Shown here: in pieces, positions 27,064 through 40,700 of the stretch
Position numbering within the stretch: position 1 is the stretch's first letter
Layout: each line of letters opens with the position of its first letter
From: Plecoglossus altivelis
Taxonomy: Eukaryota; Chordata; Actinopteri; Osmeriformes; Plecoglossidae
Reading direction: 5' to 3'
DNA: 64,000 nucleotides
NCBI GenBank assembly: GCA_036571765.1
Contig: BROE01000022.1
Location: 18,301,404-18,365,403 of the forward strand
The notes under the pieces: model-generated
The model's database searches: none
What the model saw: the letters and a program-made list of their open reading frames with translations, nothing else
Told to the model about the DNA's origin: nothing
Translations under genes and position numbers: made by a program

Positions 27064-30000
27064 TGTCAGGGCCAGTCCAGGACCACACTTCCCATAACCC
27101 CCCGGGGCGCTTGGAGGTCAAGCTGATTCTGCACAACAACGGACACATAGCCCAGGAAGTGATGTCACGCCGGGCAGGTCCAGACCCATGCACACGCACG
27201 CCTCCAAATCATCTCACACCATGGCTGTTTAGTAGACACAGACGGACAGAGAGAACAAGGAAGAATGACTGATCTTTCCGCCTTGTTCATCCCATCCTCA
27301 TTTGAATCCTGTCTCTAAACAAGAGTCAGACACACACACACACACACACACACATACAGTTAAAATGGCAACTTCACTGGCAGCCCATCCAACCTGATGC
27401 TTCCTGACTCTGATGATGATAATAATACGCCAGTCCTTCAATTTCAGGACAGGCGCGGCACACACATCACAGTCAAATTAAATTCCCATTATACAAATCC
27501 AGCTGACTGTTCAAGTAGCTGCTGTGAGACTGCTGCCTCATGTTCTCCTACAGAACAGTTCATAATCATCCTGCCCCAAAACCAAGACAAGTCTTTGAAG
27601 GATGGCAGCAACCTGACCCCAGCTGAGGACCTGGGGGCTGTTAAATAAACATACATCATACAGCCCAGCTATGGCTCCATCAATCACACTGACGTGCAGT
27701 TAAAAAGCATTTACCCAGACTCACATTATACACTTAATTAGTTTCAGCAGTTGAGGGAGGGGGGGAGGGGGGGCAGAGCAGAGGGTCCATCAGAGCACAG
27801 TAGTGTTCACAACACAACACAACACACACACTAATCACACCAAGGGAGACCTTCACCTTCGCATCAATATACGGCACAACACACAGGCAGATAAACACAC
27901 ACAGTTAAGGAGACCGGTGGTTTGGAGAGGCGGATGCAGCCAGAGCAGCCAGAGTAGCCAGAGCAGCAGTCTGAGAGCACCCAGACCGTGTCTGATCACA
28001 GAAAAAGACACACTGAGATGCAAGCGGCAGCAAGCGGGCTACCTCTCTCCAATTCCCTGCCAGTCGTCTGGGATTCTGCGGGACGAAAAGGAACCAAAAC
28101 CATGTGCGTAGGCAAACCACTTCTAGGACAAAACAACCACATTTTGGTCTGGAATCCCCTCATCTTCAGGTAGGTGACACGCTGAGCGTGGCTCCTACTC
28201 TGAGGACATTACAGGCTGGTGTCTGGTGACTACATCTTCACCCTGTGTTCTGGTGACTACATCTTCACCCTGTGTTCCAGGACTACAGCTTCACCCTGTG
28301 TTCCAGGACTACAGCTTCACCCTGTGTTCCAGGACTACAGCTTCACCCTGTGTTCTAGGACTACAGCTTCACCCTGTGTTCCAGGACTACAGCTTCACCC
28401 CACAGTTCAAGGAGTACATCTCCATCCTACAGCTCCACCCTAAGGTTCCACCCAGTGTTCCAGGACTACAGCTCCACCCCACAGCTCCAGGACTGCAGCT
28501 CCACCCCACAGCTCCCCCCCACAGCTATAAGACTACAGCTCCACCCCACAGCTCCAGGACTACAGCTCCACCCCACAGCTAAAGGCCTACAGTGGAGAGC
28601 GGACCTGGCCAAAGGTGGAGGCGTCTGCGCTGGTGCTGGGTGGAGGCTCCCTCTTCACCTCCGGGGCCGTCTCAGGCACCCGCACCCGCACAAAGTTGAT
28701 GACGTGGTGCAGGTTGCTCAGCAGGTTGGTGCCGGGGAACCAGCTGTCGTGGCAGTGCTCCTCGATGCAAGGCTCCTGCAGGAAGCACACAGGAAGTCAC
28801 CTGACAGGAAGTACACTGGGAACAAGGACACTATTTTTTTTAAGCAAAAAAATAAATAAATGCAATTTCAAAATAAAAACGGGAGTTCTTGAAATGTGAT
28901 ATATTTACACCTTTCAATTCATATAATATTTGAAATAAATTACACAGTTTCTGAAATCAAATCATCTTTGTCTTTGAAATAAGATGATCCATGTTTACCA
29001 AATAATACAGCTTCAAAAAAACCTTTTGAAATGGCAAACATCTTCATCTGAGATAAGATCTACAGCCATTATATTCAAGATGCACCATCTAAAACCGCAT
29101 CTCACTGAAATGTTCCTTCTAGACAAAAACACTTGTGATTCTAAATTTGGATGTTTTGTAGAGACTATGCTTCAGTTGAGCTACAAACCTAACTACCACC
29201 CCACACACCCAGAGAGCTGGTACTCTAGTAACCAAACTCAGCCCAACCCGTCTGATGTGTTTACCTCATCCTCCTTGTCCTCCTGGACCATGTTGTCCAG
29301 ACCCAGCTCTATGAGGTACAGCACCATGCACAGGACGTGCTCAGACATGTTCTGATGGTCCATCCACATCTAAACCACAACCACACAGGTTAGAGAGCGT
29401 CTGGCTGTACAGCAGGACAGACTGCTAGGAGATGTGGACACAGCTTACCTTGTACAACAGGGTGAAGATGACAATGTGGAGGGTTTGCAGTGCAACAGTC
29501 TGGCCAGGCCTTTGTAAGGGTGCAAAGGGCTCCTCTCCTTGTAAGGCGGGCAGCCGGGTTCCGTGTGTGCTTCAGATGTTTTCAGATTGGGACAAGGAAA
29601 ACGCAAAGGCGAACAAGTCTCTTCATATATGGTCATCGCAACTTTATAGCGCGACGCCTGCCATTGGTACAGACAAACACATACACACAATCACACAAAT
29701 ATACAGGTACACACACACAAACAAAACAAACACACACATACACACAGTTAACACGTGCAGATAACACACACATACACAAATACACAAACACACAAACAAA
29801 AACACAAACACAAATGTACTCCACCGACAATTACACACACACACACACCACACGAGCACACATAATAACAATCTGCCATATACAGACACACATACACATA
29901 CACACACACATACACACATCTGCCATATACAGACGCGCCACACACACACTACACACCACACACATCAGCACATTGGCTATACAGGACACAAGTACACATA

Positions 30001-31621
30001 CTACACACACACACACACATACAATCTGCATTACAGAACACACAATTTACACACCACACACATGCCATATACGCGACACAATACATGCTCACTCACTACA
30101 CACACACACATTGCCATCTACAGAGCCACATACACACGACACACATCATACAGCACTACTATCACACACGATACTCCAGCCAGCCAGCCAGACATACATA
30201 CATAAATACATATATATCTCTGCCATATATGTATCTGCCATATACAGACACACACACACACACACACACACATCTGCCATAGCTGTACAACTGCCATTAT
30301 ATATAATATATATTGTGTGAGAGCTGCAGCCGTGATTGCGTTAACGCTGAATACTCCGGATCTCTGCTGTCTGTCTGCAGTCCAGGCGGAATGGTCTGAA
30401 AGCTTCTATCTTTGCTCAGATGAAAGGAGGTGCTTACTAAACAGGCCGGGCTTGCAGCGCAATCTCCTCAAGTCAAGACGTCGCTAACGGTATAATATAG
30501 GGCTGAGTATACTCAGAACATGTCAAAGGGAGGGGGAGGCGGGGAGTGGGGAGGGCAACTTGCACTATGTTGGTCCAAGGAGAACATAGTGAAGTTGCTT
30601 GCGTGTCGAGCTAAAGCTTCATCAAAGGAAAACAACAACAACAAAAACGCGAGCGTCATCATCAGTCCGTGGTTGGTGTCAGACGAGTCAGGCTTGCGGG
30701 GTGGATGCTATCATGTCCCAGGGCAGTTTAACTTTCTCTAGACGTAGGATTGTGTCTAATACCTACACAGCGCCAAGTCGTGACAAGCAACAGTCTGAAC
30801 ACTAACACAGGCCACAGTCTAACACAGGCCACAGTCTAACACAGGCCACAGTCTAACACAGGCGCCCAGTCTTAAGGCCACGTCTAAACTACCAGCACAG
30901 TCGTCAAGGGCACAGGTCTACACGTCAGTCGTAGCCAGTGCAACAAGTCTAACACTACCTGGGCGCCACAGTCTGAAACAGCCACAGTCTAACATACACA
31001 GGCAGCAGGCTAACAAGGCGCACTGTCTAACCGCGCACAGTTTAACAGCTAAAAGGGCCACAGTCTAAGGGCACAGTCTATACACTTACAAGGCGCGTCT
31101 AACACAGGCCAAGGTCTACCACTAACACAGGCATCAGTTAACAGGCGACAGTCTAACACTATGCCACTCAGAGGGGAAACGAGAGTGTGATCATGGTAGA
31201 TGTATGGAAGACTGACGTAGTAAAGAGAAAGAGAGAAGCCATGAGTCCCACCAGTAGGAAGCATTTGCGGCGAGCAAAGAGACAAGGCTTGATGATCGCA
31301 GCATCTCTTCGGCTCCCATGTTAGTTCTTATCACAGACTTCATTAGAAATTAACTCGCTTGCTAGTCCTCCATTGACCATGACAAGTTGTCTGCGTCTCT
31401 GCTTCGCGAGCGTACTGTTACAAGGTAGATTTCTCTTATTCGTATTACATTCGCGCTGATTGCTATAGAGATTTTCTTCTTCGGACAGCCACACTAATTG
31501 AACCATTTGGTGTGGATTCAACCCTTCTTATCCTGTAGTGAGGGGGGGGGCGGGGGGGCAAAAGGGAACGGCCACCCTGAGCTGGATGTGCGACGTGTTG
31601 CAGGGTGTTGCCACTAGGCGC

Positions 31622-31661
<40 letters not shown>

Positions 31662-31727
31662 CTCAGACGGAACAGGAACAGACAATTAAATCCTGACGAA
31701 GACCATTCCAGTGTTTCGGTCCTGCCA

Positions 31728-31769
<42 letters not shown>

Positions 31770-34700
31770 GACCATTCCTGTGTTTCCTGTAAATGGGTAC
31801 TGCTACACAGCACCCACTTACAGGGAGAATCCGCTCCAAACGAGGTTGTTAGTTGACTTACAAGGCAGAGTATCTGTCCATGGCAGACTGCACATCTCGC
31901 CGGTAGACGGTTCTGAGGATCACCATGATGGGGTCAAACTCTTCCTCCCACACCTCCGCTGAGCAGGGGGACAAATACATGTTTAGTAGCCCTGGCTGAG
32001 CAGGGGAGAAATACATGTTTAGTAGCCCTGGCTGAGCAAGCAGTCCCAACAACAGAAGCTTATTCCTTCAGTTAAAATCATGGTGTTAGGCTGCCCCCAA
32101 GTGGCATGTACGGTGACCAACCCAAGTCTCCCCCTCGCACATCCACCCACGCCTCACCCGATGACATTAAACAGTTTTGCTGCCTCCTCCAACCAACGGT
32201 GTGAGAGTCAGAGCTTCTCAACGCTTTGACACATCGTCTCCGTCCCACGACCGCCCACGGAACAATCACCGCGGCAACCGTGGAACAATACCACACCGGC
32301 GTCTGTATAATTAGAAGCCATTTGAGACCGGACCTCGGAGGCCAGATAGGGATGACCTCTAGAACGTTTCAATCTGCTTCAGAATCGCAGGGTCTGATAT
32401 GAGGAGAGCCAAAGCTAATGAGGCAGATCCTACTGCTATCACAGAGAGACCATTTATCATAACAGTCTCAGGCTTAAAATACCTTGGGGCATGGAGCCAA
32501 GGCAATGCCCTATGTTGGGTAACAGAGAGAGACAAAGGCTTGGTAGGACAGGACTGCATCCAAACATGAGCCCAGCAGGGAGCTCCAGTCTTCCAGAGAC
32601 ACCACAGGTGTGAGGGAGACCTGTAGATATGGCAGGGCAGCATTGATCCTTGTTGTACAGCAGAGCTTCGATCTCAGGACCGAAGTCATCATGACATCAA
32701 GGTGCTTCGCCTGTTCATCATCTGTTACGAGGTGGAGGGCAGCTAGCACACGTCACCAGGCTTGTGGTGAATCGATTAGAGCTCAAGACGAGAGCGAAAA
32801 GAACTACTCTATTACATCCAGTGCGTTGACCGTGAAAGATGGTCACGAAAGAGCATCCAAAGTAGTATTCGTCACTAGAATCGACTCTGACGTTGCCTCG
32901 GTCGACTGAACCCCAGCTCGTGTGGTCTGAGGTCCTGTCCTGCAGCGTGCGGAGGGACAGCAGGGGGTGCGAGACGTACCTTTAGGGGTGTACATGCCCT
33001 GCTGCATGGAACCCCCCGGTTCAAACACGGGGGCTTTGAAGTCAGCCACAGCAGACAGCATCTCCTCGAAGCTGCAGCTTCCAGGAACGATGCCGCTCTT
33101 TGGGTTGGGATTCTCAGGAATCTGCCAGCGGGATTCAGGAAAACCTTCTCATCGGGAATGAATGAAGTTGTATCTAATCTGTCTGTACGGTAAACCTCAT
33201 CACAATTACCACACACACACACGCTTGACCTTCATATACATCTCCCACATAAATAAATGATATCGTGGAGTGTACGTAGACGTATATATTTGTGATTGAC
33301 ATGTCTGTACGGGCTGAGGGGTGCTGGAAGTGAATTAGGTCCTGTGATCCTCAACCACAGGAGGAGGTGGAGGATACAAGGTCCAGCAGAGCGCTGTGGG
33401 TGCGGTCGTTCATACACAGCTGAGAGACCATCTCTGCTCGGAGGATCTCATCGTCTCCCATGCCTGCGAAGGAGAGGGTCCCAGTCATCACAAACACATG
33501 CACACAGACACACACACGCACACGCACAGAGAGACACAGATACACACACACACACACACAGACACAAACATATGCACACAGACACAAACATATGCACACA
33601 GACAGATAGACACAGACACACAAACACAAACATATGCACACAGACACATGCAAACAGACACACACACACAGAGACACAGATACACACAGACACAAACATA
33701 TGCACACAGACACAAACATATGCACACAGACACAGACACGCACACGTAGACAGACACAGACATAAACACATGCACACACAAACACATGCACACGGACACA
33801 GACACAGAGAGACACAGACACACACAGACACACAAACACAGAAGAGGGAAGCGCATCACCAAACTGGTGCGGCTTTGAGCCGAATGTGATTTCATTCATC
33901 CTACCGACTGGCTCCTGAAAAAAGACTCTGACAGAGAGATGCTTCTGGAACGTACCAAGGTGGATCCGGAGGCTGGACAGTATAACCAGGAAGGTGAGAG
34001 CTCCTTCTAGCATGGGTCGCTCCTGCTCCGAGTCCAGAACAGCGTTCTGATGCTGAGAGGCCATGGTCAGTAGGTCCACCACCTTGAACCTGGAGGACAG
34101 AGGAGGGGGAGACACTTCACACAGGGCCTTCATGCTAGGAGACACACTTCACACAGGGCCTTCATGTTAGGAGACAGCTCTCAAGGAGACAGCTCTCAAG
34201 GAGACAGCTCTCAAGGGGACAGCTCTCAAGGAGATAGCTCTCAAGGAGATAGCTCTCAAGGAGATAGCTCTCAAGGCCATCATGTTAGGGGACAGCTCTC
34301 AAGGTCATCATATTAGGAGACAGCTCTCAATGCCTTCATGTTAGGAGACAGCTCTCAAGGGGACAGCTCTCAAGGGGACAGCTCTCAAGGCCATCATGTT
34401 AGGAGACAGCTCTAAAGGCCTTCATGTTAGGAGACAGCTCTCAAGGGGACAGCTCTCAAGGCCATCATGTTAGGGGACAGCTCTCAAGGTCATCATATTA
34501 GGGGACAGCTCTAAAGGTCAAGGACATGGCAAAGTGGTACCTCTCGAATACAGAGGAGATGAAGTAGTCTGGGTCGAGTCTGGATGCACAAACCTGGAAA
34601 TAAAATACATGTAATTACTCTACAATATTGACAATTGTAAACTGAAGTGTGTTGTAAAAAAAGAGAAGTTTATACATCTTTGACCTTTCAAAAATAACCC

Positions 34701-37700
34701 CTTTTTCTGCTTAGTAAAGCATCATTGGGTGTGTGAAAGGTGCAGTATGAATGTGAAACTCATCATTATCAGGATGAAGTGTAGTGCTCTGCTCCCTGTG
34801 AGAGGGTGGTGTATCTTACCTGCAGCAGGTAGATGTCTGGGTCGATCATGGAGTTGCAGAAATGAGACTGGACATAGGTCATAGCCTGTCCTTTAATCTG
34901 CAGTCCGTTCCTCACCCACATGTTGCTGTGGATCTCAGACAGGCTCGCCTGGGGGGAAACAACATGCTGTCAAGATCCATCTCTAGCAGGGGAACTGACA
35001 CTGACAAGACACTGCAGCCTCCCCTCCCTCCCAGCACTCCCTTCCGGCCTCACCCTTTCACCGGCCTTCCCTGTCCCGGCCTCCCCTTCCCAGCCTCCCC
35101 TCCCCGGCCTCCCCTGCCCGGCCTCCTCTCTGCAGCCTCCCTCCCCTGCCCTTCCTCCCTCCCGGCCTCCTCCCCGGCCTCCCCGGCCTCCCTCCCCGGC
35201 CTCCCTCCCCGGCCTCTCTCCCCCGCCTCCCTCCCCCGCCTCCCTCCCCGGACCTGAATCTGCAGAGGATGGACCATGATCTTCATGAGCATCTCCTGGT
35301 CTGGCAGAAGGCTGTCTAGATCCAGACCCTGGCATTTCACTGCCTGTGGGGCGCAGAAGCAGATAACACAAGCGTACGTTTGCACAGTTAGATCAAGTGT
35401 ATCATGTGTGATACCATGTAGTGTATTAAGAGCCAGGTAATGACAGAAAGCTAGTGTTCCAAGAGAGCTTGTGTTATCAGACTTGCCTTGCTAAGGAACA
35501 TGGCATAGTAGCGGTGCAGAGGGAGGTGAAACGTCACCTGGTTTGGAGCCGGCTGGAGAGAGACAGAGAGAGAGAAAAAGAGAGACAGAGACAGAGACAG
35601 AGAGAGACAGAGACAGAGTGAGAGGACATAGGAGATGAGGATGGCTGTTTATCAACACAGACATCCAGACACCTGTTTACTAAAATGAGCTTCATTTCAG
35701 AACTACCTCATCCACAAAGCCGATAGCATCGAACCAGATCTGTAGGGTCTCCAAGCAGTAGCGTACCACAGTTTTAGTGTACTCCTGGGTCTCCTGCACG
35801 CACACACACACACACACATACACACGTTAGGAAGCAATCAAAACAAAGACACGACTCAGATCAAGAGTCTATAAGGTCGATACACAGATGCTGATGTCTG
35901 TGTGTTATTTCAGAGAGACGAGACTTACTTTGACTTTGCAGTGTGTTAACAAGCCCCACATGGGCTGCGCACAGGCCTCCAATTCAGCTGCAAAGGCTGC
36001 ATAGTAAGTCTGGGACTCAAACTCCACGTGCTCATTCAACTCCCGCTTATTCAAGTTCATACCTACGAAGGGGACAGGACACAGTGACTCAGGGTTTGCC
36101 ACGGCATTCAGGAAGCATTGCCGTCGCTAGGCTCGTTGCTAGGTTTGAGGTTTTATTTACACAAGCTGCCTGGGAATCTCAAACAGTGAAAGGTGCAAAG
36201 CTGTTGAATGTGTTTGTGAAAGCCAGATCAAATCAGTCATGAGAGAGAGAGGATCTGTTGTAAGCCAGGGAAGGGCTATCAGCACGTACAATGACATCGT
36301 GGCACTCTGCACCTCGGCAGAGTAAGGGGATACTCTGGGGCACAGTATTGGAGGTTGGGGGCTATTTTTAGGGTTGCGGTTGACTACACATGACAGGGGA
36401 GCAAAACACACGGCGTGAACACAGACACCGGGAGTCACATGTACGATTCATCTCTATTTGCGTCGCTGTCAGTGTAACACGGCGAGTTCGAAATCACCGT
36501 GTCAAAACTGCGCACCGAACATGGATTTCGCAAGAGGAAGACCAAAATAAATCCATTCCGCAATCAAACCATTTGGGAGGCCATTAAAACAAATGACAAT
36601 GTGATGCAATATTGTGGGTGACGATTGTAACATCATCTCATGATGCCATGATGCCATGACTTGCACTTCCTAATCAAGAAGCAACATGGGCAAGAGTGAC
36701 ACAGAATCACTGAATCCCTGTCATCATATCAAACACACTATAGCACCTATAGCTGGTAGAATCTGCAAACTATGAATCGTTTTTAAGACACGACTCATCT
36801 TGAACACAGTGCAAACACAAGACTTTCTGACGGACAGGTATAGGGGTTGAGTTCGAGCAAAGCTAGAAAGACAGGGGTTCATCCATCTACAATCCAAAAC
36901 AATATGTCTACCAAGGCTGTGTTAATCCAGACACGTCCCTTTAATAAGGAAGTCAGTTTACCTTGGAAAAAGGACACGAAAGTCATCCACAGCATCAGCA
37001 GGGAATGGTCTTCTAGAAACTTCTTTGCTACACTTTGGTGCGAGAGGATGTTGATGAAGTCGCTAACTAAAGGCCAGTAGGTGTTGTTCTTCAGCAGTGC
37101 CTCCCCACAGTTGACCACCACATGACGGCTGCTCTCTTCATCTGACCACCATGAGGGGGAAGACGGGCAACACAACACAGAGGAGGACAACAGTCAGCTT
37201 TCGACCAATATTCAGTATGACTTCAGAAAACAAAACACAACCCACAACGACCCACCTAGATTTCTGTCAGGATACTCCCAGAAAAGCTCAACTCTGAACA
37301 GACTCATCCCACGTTAAAGACCCTTCAGTATCTCAGCTCACCTTGAAGTTCACTTTTGATAAGGCAACTCTCCATCATGTAGAGAAGGACCGTGACCATG
37401 ATGTCTAACAGCTGGCACTCCTCGGTCACATGACGCGCCAGCTCCTCGTTACTGAACAGCTGCACGCTGATATGGACGATCCGATTGGACATGGTGTCGG
37501 ACTCGTGGCTCTTCATCAGCGTTTTCATAATGAAGGCGTAATGTTGAACAAAGGTTTTCGTAAAGGTGATCTGAAGGAAAGACAGAAGAGCTGGGGTAAG
37601 TGTGACCAACTGACTGCTAAAAACAAGGCTAACGCCCGCTGTCAAATTTCAATGTTTGTCAAATAGTTCACCAATGTCAGTAAAAAACTATATATGACGA

Positions 37701-40700
37701 GTTGATGTTATCTAAACATTCATTCATCCTAGGACTGATCCACCATACTGAGGTAAAACAATATTGACAATCAGCAAATGAGGCGGGTTGAAATGTATTT
37801 TAAATTTAGTAATCGCCAACTTTTTCAAAGTGAAGCCTACCTTGTAGTCTTGATCTGGTAGCATGTTAAGCAGGAAGGTGACCATCTTCTGTGGAAACTC
37901 ATACTTAATCGTCCAAAACAGCAACTCCTCCAAAAAGCATTTGTGTTTTAGAGAGTCCATTATGGATGGATCTTTGGAAGACAAACAGAAACATATTAGT
38001 ACAACGACTCACTAGAATGAGTGAGTGAGTCAGTGAGTGAGTGAGTGAGTCAGTGAGTGAGTGAGTCAGTGAGTGAGTGAGTCAGTGAGTCAGTGAGTGA
38101 GTCAGTAAGTGAGTGAGTCAGTGAGTGAGTCAGTGAGTGAGTCAGTGTACGGCGGCAGCCTAAGCCTACCTTTGGTGGTACTGCTCAGTTTCACCCTCTT
38201 CCTCTGCCCAACACATTGGCCGCCATCTAAATCCTCCTTTCAAAAGACAAACAGAGACACTCATCAGCAGCTAAACAGCTGGAGATGCATCTGGCTCAGC
38301 CACATGACCCGTTACTCTACAGCTCTTACATTTGGACTAAATGTCCAACTAAGAACTACTTGCGTGCAACACAAATACCTCTTTATTGGACTCATCAGGA
38401 CTAGCTGGTGCTGTGGCCCCTGGGAGAGGAAAGGGACAAAAACAACATTTAGCCTCTCAAATGCCAGATGAAATCCGATCACAATGCCCCGTTCTGATCA
38501 TTTCTACCCTGTGTGTAAAGACACTACAGTACCTAGGAGCCCCAGGGCCCCAGCCCCGGCCCCAGCCCCAGCTTCGGCCTCGGCTCCTGGGGCAACTTCT
38601 ACCGCCCCAGCCTGGGCCTTCTCCTCTGAAGACACCAGGCCTGAGTTCTTCAGCGCAGAGAGGTACTTCTCATAGTTCTTTTTAGCGTATACGTTCTCTT
38701 CTTGACCTTAAAAAGGACAGGAAAAGACACTTGCTGAGTATTTGTTAAACTAACAGATTTAACAACCTTAAGAATAATGGCCAGACGTAACATGGAAATT
38801 AAGAAAGGGCCTGTGGTACACAATAACTAGAGTGAAGTGACGTATTGTCAAGTATGGTTACCCATACTTGAAATTTTACCTCTGCATTTAACCCATCCAA
38901 GTGCACACACAGTAGTGAGTAGTGGGCAACCGCACGCACACACAGTGAACATACACCCGGAGCAGTGGGCAGCTATTGCTCCAGCGCCCGGGGAGCAATT
39001 GGGGGTTCGGTGCCTTGCTCAAGGGCACCTCAGTCATTTTATCGAAGGCAGAGAGAGTGCTGTTTATTCACAATCCCCACCTTCAATTCCTGCCGGTGCG
39101 AGAATCGAACCAGCAACTTGAGGGTTACAAGCCTGACTCCCTAACCATTAGGCCACGACTTCCCCAAGCGTATTTTTTGTCAAGTCAAGCTCAGAAGGGC
39201 TGAGGCGCGGTGCGTAAAAAGAGAGGTCACACCAGTCACAGATGAGCTGTGAGAACCCATTCATCATATGCATTGAACTCGAAAGGATCAAGGAGCAAAG
39301 GAGCAAGTCCAACAACAAACGGAAGAACCGTATCCTGAACCAATCACAGGCTTATTATGTTAAATACATACCCATGCTCAAGTCCTTGAACGTTTGCTGA
39401 TTGGTTAAGATTTTTGTTAACACCGTCCTCATGGCTCCTCCCATCTTCGTCAGGTCTTCTAGGAAGGAGATCTGTGGCTCCAGCTGCTCCAGGACCTTCT
39501 GCAGATCCCTGTCCGCTGATGTATCTGCAGTAGCAGGATAAGAGATATGATGCAGGGGGCTTCAGACACGTTCAACAACATGGTGACCTCAAATACACCA
39601 AGTTACGCAAACCGCATCTCCACAACAACAATATTTCCCGTCTGTTGGCTCAGCTGTTTGTTGCTTGGTGACAGGGGCTTAGGGGCATCTGGTGGAGGTT
39701 AGTTGTTGAACAGTCTAACACTCACCTGGTTCAGTGTATCCATCCCGGAGGTACTGAAGTATACATATGATAAACCTGGGAAGCACTGTCTCTGACATGA
39801 GAAGTAAGTCTCGCGGTACCGACGGAACATTCTCTCCGGTTCTTAACCGATGCCTTCTGCAAAATCTGCCGGGAAACAGCAGACAAGTCCCCATATTTCA
39901 GTTCAAATCAGCACTTTAAAATTGTTAAGTTAGAGCTTTTAAGATCTCATTAAAATACATGTGCACACATTTGATTCCTATAAGCTCCAGGCCATGATTT
40001 ACAGTTCGAGAAACTCCCATAGAATAAATACGGTGCGTTGAATAGTTACGACTGATCTATTAGACCGCAGGGTTATTTTCTACTCCTAGGTGCCTAAGAG
40101 CTTTAAGCAATAATTGTGATCTATCATGGTCTAAACCATCTGACCTCAGCGTTTGTTTAATCCAATGACCGCAATCATGCACATATTGACTGTAAAATGC
40201 ATTAACAACTACAGTGTGCGTATGTGCGTGTATGAATACCTAGATTAAAAAAGATTGCAATCCTTGCTAATTACTGCGGAAAGGCTAACTGGCTAGCTAG
40301 CCAGGACCTGTCAAACGGCACTGTTCTGTTAAAGGGCTGGTAAATAACTCTCACGTTAAGTAAACAAGTTGACAGACAACTTACGTTACAAAAAAAGGCT
40401 GTGTCTTAATACTTGGCTTGTATTGTTATTAGGTAGGTTAGCCAAGATAGCAGCCTAGCTAGCATTGAGGACTTACCCACTTTCTCGCATGACATTACTG
40501 TCTCCACAGTCACAGGCCCCACCAGCCTGGCTTCTGAACATATTGAAATCATGGCCCGTATGATCACCGTTGTTAAAGCATTCAGCGCAGAGTGACATGC
40601 ACGGTGATATGCCACAGGTCCGACAGCGATATGCTACAAAATTGGCTGTCCAAACCAAGCCACAGAGAGTAGCGTTGTCATAGGACCGGACCGTTTTGCA

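Noticed and set aside
32350..32980. Short ORFs in UBR3 intron 18
   Set aside because: No similarity recognised, no splice logic and no poly(A) signal; treated as background.
33296..34145. ORFs rich in His/Thr or Cys/Val around 33.5-33.8 kb
   Set aside because: Translations of (CA)n repeats between UBR3 exons 16 and 17.
39100..39166. Possible tRNA gene
   Set aside because: Only the tRNA-like head of a SINE; it has the promoter boxes but no cloverleaf that I could fold and a SINE body follows.
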